Assembly (NCBI GenBank): GCA_032718475.1
Contig: JAUCBJ010003471.1
Coordinates: 1-64,000, forward strand
DNA length: 64,000 bases
Direction of reading: 5' to 3'
Source of the DNA: Nemertoderma westbladi
Taxonomy: Eukaryota > Xenacoelomorpha > Nemertodermatida > Nemertodermatidae
Part shown: positions 56,156 through 64,000 of the stretch, one piece after another
Position numbering within the stretch: the first letter of the stretch is position 1
Layout: each line of letters opens with the position of its first letter
The notes under the pieces: generated by a model
Databases searched by the model: none
What the model was told of the DNA's origin: nothing
What the model saw: only the letters and a program-made list of their open reading frames with translations
Made by a program: the position numbers and the translations under genes

Positions 56156-57374
56156 TCCAGCACTCGAAAACATTGAAAGATTCGAGAATGAAAGTCAGCA
56201 CTCAAAAACATTGAAAGATTCGAGAATGAAAGACAGCACTCCAAAACCTTGAAAGGTTCGAGAATGAAAGCCAGCACTCCAAAACCTTGAAAGGTTCGAG
56301 AATGAAAGTCAGCACTCCAAAACCTTGAAAGGTTCGATAATGAAAGTCAGCACTCCAAAACCTTGAAAAGTTCGAGAATGGAAGTCAACACTCCAAAACC
56401 TTGAAAGGATTGATAATGAAAGTCAGCACTCCAAAACCTTGAAAAGTTCGAGAATGGAAGTCAGCACTCCAAAACCTTGAAAGGATTGATAATGAAAGTC
56501 AGCACTCCAAAACCTTGAAGGGTTCGACAATGAAAGTCAGCACTCCAAAACCTTGAAATGATTGAGAATGAAAGTCAGCACTCCAAAACCTTGAAAGGTT
56601 CGAGACTGAAAGTCAGCACTCCAAAACCTTGAAAAGTTCGAGAATGAAAGACAGCACTCCAAAACCTTGAAAAGTTCGAGAATGGAAGTCAGCACTCCAA
56701 AACCTTGAAAAGTTCGAGAATGGAAGTCAGCACTCCAAAACCTTGAAAAGTTCGAGAATGGAAGTCAGCACTCCAAAACCTTGAAAAGTTCGAGAATGGA
56801 AGTCAGCACTCCAAAACCTTGAAAAGTTCGAGAATGAAAGTCAGCACTCCAAAACCTTGAAAGGTTCGATAATGAAAGTCAGCACTCCAAAACCTTGAAA
56901 AGTTCGAGAATGGAAGTCAGCACTCCAAAACCTTGAAAGGATTGATAATGAAAGTCAGCACTCCAAAACCTTGAAAAGTTCGAGAATGGAAGTCAACACT
57001 CCAAAACCTTGAAAGGATTGATAATGAAAGTCAGCACTCCAAAACCTTGAAAAGTTCGAGAATGGAAGTCAGCACTCCAAAACCTTGAAAGGATTGATAA
57101 TGAAAGTCAGCACTCCAAAACCTTGAAGGGTTCGACAATGAAAGTCAGCACTCCAAAACCTTGAAATGATTGAGAATGAAAGTCAGCACTCCAAAACCTT
57201 GAAAGGTTCGAGACTGAAAGTCAGCACTCCAAAACCTTGAAAAGTTCGAGAATGAAAGACAGCACTCCAAAACCTTGAAAAGTTCGAGAATGGAAGTCAG
57301 CACTCCAAAACCTTGAAAAGTTCGAGAATGGAAGTCAGCACTCCAAAACCTTGAAAAGTTCGAGAATGGAAGTC

Positions 57375-59867
57375 AGCACTCCAAAACCTTGAAAAGTTCG
57401 AGAATGGAAGTCAGCACTCCAAAACCTTGAAAAGTTCGAGAATGAAAGTCAGCACTCCAAAACCTTGAAAGGTTCGATAATGAAAGTCAGCACTCCAAAA
57501 CCTTGAAAAGTTCGAGAATGGAAGTCAGCACTCCAAAACCTTGAAAGGATTGATAATGAAAGTCAGCACTCCAAAACCTTGAAAAGTTCGAGAATGGAAG
57601 TCAGCACTCCAAAACCTTGAAAGGATTGATAATGAAAGTCAGCACTCCAAAACCTTGAAGGGTTCGACAATGAAAGTCAGCACTCCAAAACCTTGAAATG
57701 ATTGAGAATGAAAGTCAGCACTCCAAAACCTTGAAAGGTTCGAGACTGAAAGTCAGCACTCCAAAACCTTGAAAGGATTGAGAATGAAAGACAGCACTCC
57801 AAAACCTTGAAAGGATTGAGAATGAAAGACAGCACTCCAAAACCTTAAAGGTTCGAGAATGAAAGACAGCACTCCAAAACCTTAAAGGTTCGAGAATGAA
57901 TGTCAGCACTCCAAAACCTTGAAAAGTTCGAGACTGAAAGTCAGCACTCCAAAACCTTGAAAGGATTGAGAATGAAAGTCAGCACTCCAAAACCTTAAAG
58001 GTTCGAGAATGAATGTCAGCACTCCAAAACCTTGAAAAGTTCGAGACTGAAAGTCAGCACTCCAAAACCTTGAAAGGTTCGAGACTGAAAGTCAGCACTC
58101 CAAAACCTTGAAAGGTTCGAGACTGAAAGTCAGCACTCCAAAACCTTGAAGGGTTCGACAATGAAAGTCAGCACTCCAAAACCTTGAAATGATTGAGAAT
58201 GAAAGTCAGTACTCCAAAACCTTGAAGGTTCTAGAATGAAAGTCAGTACTCCAAAACCTTGAAGGTTCGAGAATGAAAGTCAGCACTCCAAAACCTTAAA
58301 GGTTCGAGAATGAAAGTCAGCACTCCAAAACCTTGAAAGGTTCGAGAATGAAAGTCAGCACTCCAAAACCTTGAAATGATTGAGAATGAAAGTCAGCACT
58401 CCAAAACCTTGAAATGTTCGAGAATGAAAGTCATCACTCCAAAACCTTGAAAGGATTGATACTGAAAGTCAGCACTCCAAAACCTTGAAAGGATTGATAC
58501 TGAAAGTCAGCACTCCAAAATCTTGAAAGGATTGAGAATGAATGTCAGCACTACAAAACCTTGAAAGGATTGATAATGAAAGTCAGCACTCCAAAACCTT
58601 GAAAGGTTCGAGAATGAAAGTCAGCACTCCAAAACCTTGAAAGGATTGATACTGAAAGTCAGCACTCCAAAACCTTGAAAGGATTGAGAATGAATGTCAG
58701 CACTCCAAAACCTTGAAATGATTGAGAATGAAAGTCAGTACTCCAAAACCTTGAAATGATTGAGAATGAAAGTCAGTACTCCAAAACCTTGAAAGGTTCG
58801 AGACTGAAAGTCAGCACTCCAAAACCTTGAAAGGTTCGAGAATGAAAGTCAGTACTCCAAAACCTTAAAGGTTCGAGAATGAAAGTCAGCACTCCAAAAC
58901 CTTGAAATGATTGAGAATGAAAGTCAGCACTCCAAAACCTTGAAAGGTTCGAGACTGAAAGTCAGCACTCCAAAACCTTGAAATTGTTCGAAAATGAAAG
59001 TCAGTACTCCAAAACCTTAAAGGTTCGAGAATGAAAGTCAGCACTCCAAAACCTTGAAAGGATTGAGAATGAATGTCAGCACTCCAAAACCTTGAAATGT
59101 TCGAGATTGAAAGTCAGCACTCCAAAACCTTGAAATTGTTCGAGAATGAAAGTCAGTACTCCAAAACCTTAAAGGTTCGAGAATGAAAGTCAGCACTCCA
59201 AAACCTTGAAATGTTCGAGAATGAAAGTCAGCACTCCAAAACCTTGAAATTGTTCGAGAATGAAAGTCAGTACTCCAAAACTTTAAAGGTTCGAGAATGA
59301 AAGTCAGCACTCCAAAACCTTGAAAGGAATGAGAATGAAAGTCAGCACTCCAAAACCTTGAAAGGATTGAGAATGAATGTCAGCACTCCAAAACCTTGAA
59401 AGGATTGATAATGAAAGTCAGCACTCCAATACCTTGAAAGGATTGAGAATGAATGTCAGCACTCCAAAACCTTGAAAGGATTGATAATGAAAGTCAGCAC
59501 TCCAAAACCTTGAAAGGTTCGAGAATGAAAGTCAGCACTCCAAAACCTTGAAATTGTTCGAGAATGAAAGTCAGTACTCCAAAACCTTGAAGGTTCGAGA
59601 ATGAAAGTCAGCACTCCAAAACCTTAAAGGTTCGAGAATGAAAGTCAGCACTCCAAAACCTTGAAATGTTCGAGAATGAAAGTCAGTACTCCAAAACCTT
59701 GAAGGTTCGAGAATGAAAGACAGCACTCCAAAACCTTGAAGGTTCGAGAATGAAAGTCAGCACTCCAAAACCTTAAAGGTTCGAGAATGAAAGTCAGCAC
59801 TCCAAAACCTTGAAGGTTCGAGAATGAAAGTCAGCACTCCAAAACCTTAAAGGTTCGAGAATGAAAG
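57375..59867. repeat. Higher-order block, copy 1 of the satellite duplication
   Basis: The variant order is the same as from 61585 to the window end. The offset is 4210 bp at the left and 4133 bp at the right, because copy 2 lacks one 38-bp unit (after about 58740) and one 39-bp unit (after about 58970). Confidence 0.8.
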
Positions 59868-61584
59868 TCAGCACTCCAAAACCTTGAAGGTTCGAGAATG
59901 AAAGTCAGTACTCCAAAACCTTGAAAGGATTGAGAATGAATGTCAGCATTCCAATCCAAAACCTTGAATGGATTGATAATGAAAGTCAGCACTCCAAAAC
60001 CTTGAAAGGTTCGAGAATGAAAGTTAGCACTCCAAAACCTTGAAAGGTTCGAGAATGAAAGTCAGCACTCCAAAACCTTGAAAGGTTCGAGAATGAAAAT
60101 CAGCACTCCAAAACCTTGAAAGGATTGATAATGAAAGTCAGCACTCCAAAACCTTGAAAGGATTGATAATGAAAGTCAGCACTCCAAAACCTTGAAAGGT
60201 TCGAGAATGAAAGTCAGCACTCCAAAACCTTGAAAGGATTGATACTGAAAGTCAGCACTCCAAAACCTTGAAAGGATTGATACTGAAAGTCAGCACTCCA
60301 AAACTTTGAAAGGTTCGAGAATGAAAGTCAGCACTCCAAAACCTTGAAAGGATTGATACTGAAAGTCAGCACTCCAAAACCTTGAAAGGTTCGAGAATGA
60401 AAGTCAGCACTCCAAAACCTTGAAAGGATTGATACTGAAAGTCAGCACTCCAAAACCTTGCAAGGTTCGAGAATGAAAGTCAGCACTCCAAAACCTTGAA
60501 AGGTTCGAGAATGAAAGTCAGCACTCCAAAACCTTGAAAGATTCGAGAATGAAAGTCAGCACTCCAAAACCTTGAAATGATTGAGAATGAAAGTCAGCAC
60601 TCCAAAACCTTGAAAGGTTCGAGACTGAAAGTCAGCACTCCAAAATCTTGAAAGGACTGAGAATGAATGTCAGTACTCCAAAACCTTGAAGGGTTCGAGA
60701 ATGAGAGTCAGCACTCCAAAACCTTGAAAGGTTCGAGAATGAAAGTCAGCACTCCAAAACCTTGAAGGTTCGAGAATGAAAGACAGCACTCCAAATTCTT
60801 GAAAGGTTCGAGACTGAAAGTCAGCACTCCAAAATCTTGAAATGTTCGAGAATGAAAGTCAGCACTTCAAAACATTGAAAGGATTGAGAATGCAAGTCAG
60901 CACTCCAAAACCTTGAAATGTTCGAGACTGAAAGTCAGCACTCCAAAACCTTGAAGGGTTCGAGACTGAAAGTCAGCACTCCAAAACCTTGAAGGGTTCG
61001 AGACTGAAAGTCAGCACTCCAAAACCTTGAAAGGATTGATAATGAAAGTCAGCACTCCAAAACCTTGAAAGGTTCGAGACTGAAAGTCAGCACTCCAAAA
61101 CCTTGAAATTGTTCGAAAATGAAAGTCAGCACTCCAAAACCTTGAAGGGTTCGAGACTGAAAGTCAGCACTCCAAAACCTTGAAGGGTTCGAGACTGAAA
61201 GTCAGCACTCCAAAACCTTGAAAGGATTGATAATGAAAGTCAGCACTCCAAAACCTTGAAGGGTTCGAGACTGAAAGTCAGCACTCCAAAACCTTGAAGG
61301 GTTCGAGACTGAAAGTCAGCACTCCAAAACCTTGAAAGGATTGATAATGAAAGTCAGCACTCCAAAACCTTGAAATTGTTCGAAAATGAAAGTCAGCACT
61401 CCAAAACCTTGAAGGGTTCGAGACTGAAAGTCAGCACTCCAAAACCTTGAAAGGATTGATAATGAAAGTCAGTACTCCAAAACATTGAAAGGATTGATAA
61501 TGAAAGTCAGCACTCCAAAACCTTGAAAGGTTCGAAACTGAAAGTCAGCACTCCAAAACCTTGAAAGGTTCGAGACTGAAAGTC

Positions 61585-64000
61585 AGCACTCCAAAACCTT
61601 GAAAAGTTCGAGAATGGAAGTCAGCACTCCAAAACCTTGAAAAGTTCGAGAATGAAAGTCAGCACTCCAAAACCTTGAAAGGTTCGATAATGAAAGTCAG
61701 CACTCCAAAACCTTGAAAAGTTCGAGAATGGAAGTCAGCACTCCAAAACCTTGAAAGGATTGATAATGAAAGTCAGCACTCCAAAACCTTGAAAAGTTCG
61801 AGAATGGAAGTCAGCACTCCAAAACCTTGAAAGGATTGATAATGAAAGTCAGCACTCCAAAACCTTGAAGGGTTCGACAATGAAAGTCAGCACTCCAAAA
61901 CCTTGAAATGATTGAGAATGAAAGTCAGCACTCCAAAACCTTGAAAGGTTCGAGACTGAAAGTCAGCACTCCAAAACCTTGAAAGGATTGAGAATGAAAG
62001 ACAGCACTCCAAAACCTTGAAAGGATTGAGAATGAAAGACAGCACTCCAAAACCTTAAAGGTTCGAGAATGAAAGACAGCACTCCAAAACCTTAAAGGTT
62101 CGAGAATGAATGTCAGCACTCCAAAACCTTGAAAAGTTCGAGACTGAAAGTCAGCACTCCAAAACCTTGAAAGGATTGAGAATGAAAGTCAGCACTCCAA
62201 AACCTTAAAGGTTCGAGAATGAATGTCAGCACTCCAAAACCTTGAAAAGTTCGAGACTGAAAGTCAGCACTCCAAAACCTTGAAAGGTTCGAGACTGAAA
62301 GTCAGCACTCCAAAACCTTGAAAGGTTCGAGACTGAAAGTCAGCACTCCAAAACCTTGAAGGGTTCGACAATGAAAGTCAGCACTCCAAAACCTTGAAAT
62401 GATTGAGAATGAAAGTCAGTACTCCAAAACCTTGAAGGTTCTAGAATGAAAGTCAGTACTCCAAAACCTTGAAGGTTCGAGAATGAAAGTCAGCACTCCA
62501 AAACCTTAAAGGTTCGAGAATGAAAGTCAGCACTCCAAAACCTTGAAAGGTTCGAGAATGAAAGTCAGCACTCCAAAACCTTGAAATGATTGAGAATGAA
62601 AGTCAGCACTCCAAAACCTTGAAATGTTCGAGAATGAAAGTCATCACTCCAAAACCTTGAAAGGATTGATACTGAAAGTCAGCACTCCAAAACCTTGAAA
62701 GGATTGATACTGAAAGTCAGCACTCCAAAACCTTGAAAGGATTGAGAATGAATGTCAGCACTACAAAACCTTGAAAGGATTGATAATGAAAGTCAGCACT
62801 CCAAAACCTTGAAAGGTTCGAGAATGAAAGTCAGCACTCCAAAACCTTGAAAGGATTGATACTGAAAGTCAGCACTCCAAAACCTTGAAAGGATTGAGAA
62901 TGAATGTCAGCACTCCAAAACCTTGAAATGATTGAGAATGAAAGTCAGTACTCCAAAACCTTGAAAGGTTCGAGACTGAAAGTCAGCACTCCAAAACCTT
63001 GAAAGGTTCGAGAATGAAAGTCAGTACTCCAAAACCTTAAAGGTTCGAGAATGAAAGTCAGCACTCCAAAACCTTGAAATGATTGAGAATGAAAGTCAGC
63101 ACTCCAAAACCTTGAAAGGTTCGAGAATGAAAGTCAGTACTCCAAAACCTTAAAGGTTCGAGAATGAAAGTCAGCACTCCAAAACCTTGAAAGGATTGAG
63201 AATGAATGTCAGCACTCCAAAACCTTGAAATGTTCGAGATTGAAAGTCAGCACTCCAAAACCTTGAAATTGTTCGAGAATGAAAGTCAGTACTCCAAAAC
63301 CTTAAAGGTTCGAGAATGAAAGTCAGCACTCCAAAACCTTGAAATGTTCGAGAATGAAAGTCAGCACTCCAAAACCTTGAAATTGTTCGAGAATGAAAGT
63401 CAGTACTCCAAAACTTTAAAGGTTCGAGAATGAAAGTCAGCACTCCAAAACCTTGAAAGGAATGAGAATGAAAGTCAGCACTCCAAAACCTTGAAAGGAT
63501 TGAGAATGAATGTCAGCACTCCAAAACCTTGAAAGGATTGATAATGAAAGTCAGCACTCCAAAACCTTGAAAGGATTGAGAATGAATGTCAGCACTCCAA
63601 AACCTTGAAAGGATTGATAATGAAAGTCAGCACTCCAAAACTTTGAAAGGTTCGAGAATGAAAGTCAGCACTCCAAAACCTTGAAATTGTTCGAGAATGA
63701 AAGTCAGTACTCCAAAACCTTGAAGGTTCGAGAATGAAAGTCAGCACTCCAAAACCTTAAAGGTTCGAGAATGAAAGTCAGCTCTCCAAAACCTTGAAAT
63801 GTTCGAGAATGAAAGTCAGTACTCCAAAACCTTGAAGGTTCGAGAATGAAAGACAGCACTCCAAAACCTTGAACGTTCGAGAATGAAAGTCAGCACTCCA
63901 AAACCTTAAAGGTTCGAGAATGAAAGTCAGCACTCCAAAACCTTGAAGGTTCGAGAATGAAAGTCAGCACTCCAAAACCTTAAAGGTTCGAGAATGAAAG
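61585..64000. repeat. Higher-order block, copy 2 (truncated by window end)
   Basis: Repeats the block that starts near 57375 almost base for base, including rare variants such as CACTACAAAACC and GTCATCACTCC. The near-identity of the two blocks means a recent duplication or an assembly duplication. Confidence 0.8.

Larger units (their letters stand above)
56156..64000. repeat. 38-bp satellite with higher-order repeats, runs off the window
   Basis: About 200 tandem copies of a 38-bp unit (GAAAGTCAGCACTCCAAAAC CTTGAAAGGTTCGAGAAT). The first half is nearly invariant; variation is concentrated after CTTGAAA (GGTTCGAG, GGATTGAT, AGTTCGAG, TGATTGAG, GGGTTCGAC). Order of variants shows higher-order structure: a 16-unit block of 608 bp repeats once (56381 to 56989), and a block of at least 2.4 kb starting near 57375 recurs near 61585 with only scattered changes and two deleted units. 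Open frames on the minus strand (FHSRTFQGFGVLTF) arise because the unit has no stop in those frames. Confidence 0.95.

Noticed and set aside
55940..56176. 78-codon open frame
   Set aside because: No recognisable features, and its end runs into the satellite array.
57715..63443. Minus-strand open frames with FHSRTFQGFGVLTF repeats
   Set aside because: They lie wholly in the 38-bp satellite. The unit length is not a multiple of three, so the same peptide appears in rotating frames; identical copies at 57.7/61.9 and 59.0/63.2 kb reflect the satellite duplication.

Overview
The window is animal (metazoan) nuclear DNA. It contains spliceosomal introns with GT-AG borders, two conserved multi-exon eukaryotic genes (ERGIC3 and the 3' part of CSTF3), an intronless ribosomal protein S6 gene, two rhodopsin-like seven-helix receptors and an otopetrin-type proton channel. 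The repeat load is very high: foldback DNA transposons, LINE and SINE remnants, and six large tandem arrays. A repeat-rich, probably marine, invertebrate fits, but I cannot place the phylum from sequence alone. All recognised genes lie on the minus strand.

Layout: 1-1.8 kb AT-rich DNA without genes; 1.85-2.6 kb RPS6; 2.6-6 kb transposon debris; 6.08-12.13 kb ERGIC3 in six exons, with a 36/37-bp minisatellite filling most of intron 5; 12.4-16.2 kb DNA transposons; 16.4-17.6 kb GPCR copy 1; 17.9-19.7 kb a decayed duplicate of part of ERGIC3, split by a foldback element; 20.4-21.6 kb GPCR copy 2; 23.5-32.0 kb the last seven exons of CSTF3, with a 23-bp minisatellite beside one 3' splice site; 33-43 kb mostly SINE, LINE, MULE, hAT and foldback elements; 43.9-48.1 kb a GC-rich minisatellite; 48.6-50.8 kb an AT-rich 17-bp array; 51.05-52.66 kb otopetrin; 53.8-55.4 kb a CCATGGTAC array, a LINE fragment and a SINE; 56.2-64.0 kb a 38-bp satellite with higher-order structure that runs off the window.

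The genes are not an operon and share no obvious pathway. ERGIC3 serves ER-Golgi cargo traffic, CSTF3 mRNA 3'-end cleavage, RPS6 the small ribosomal subunit, and the receptors and otopetrin work in membranes. A tandem segmental duplication links ERGIC3 intron/exon DNA with the GPCR and explains both the receptor pair and the ERGIC3 pseudo-exon.

The most unusual observation is that two arrays appear to be built from splice signals of their host genes. The ERGIC3 array repeats the last 30 nt of exon 5 plus the first 7 nt of intron 5, giving about 48 tandem 5' splice sites. The CSTF3 array repeats a branch-point-like CTGAC plus T-tract unit whose last copy sits about 38 nt upstream of a real 3' splice site.
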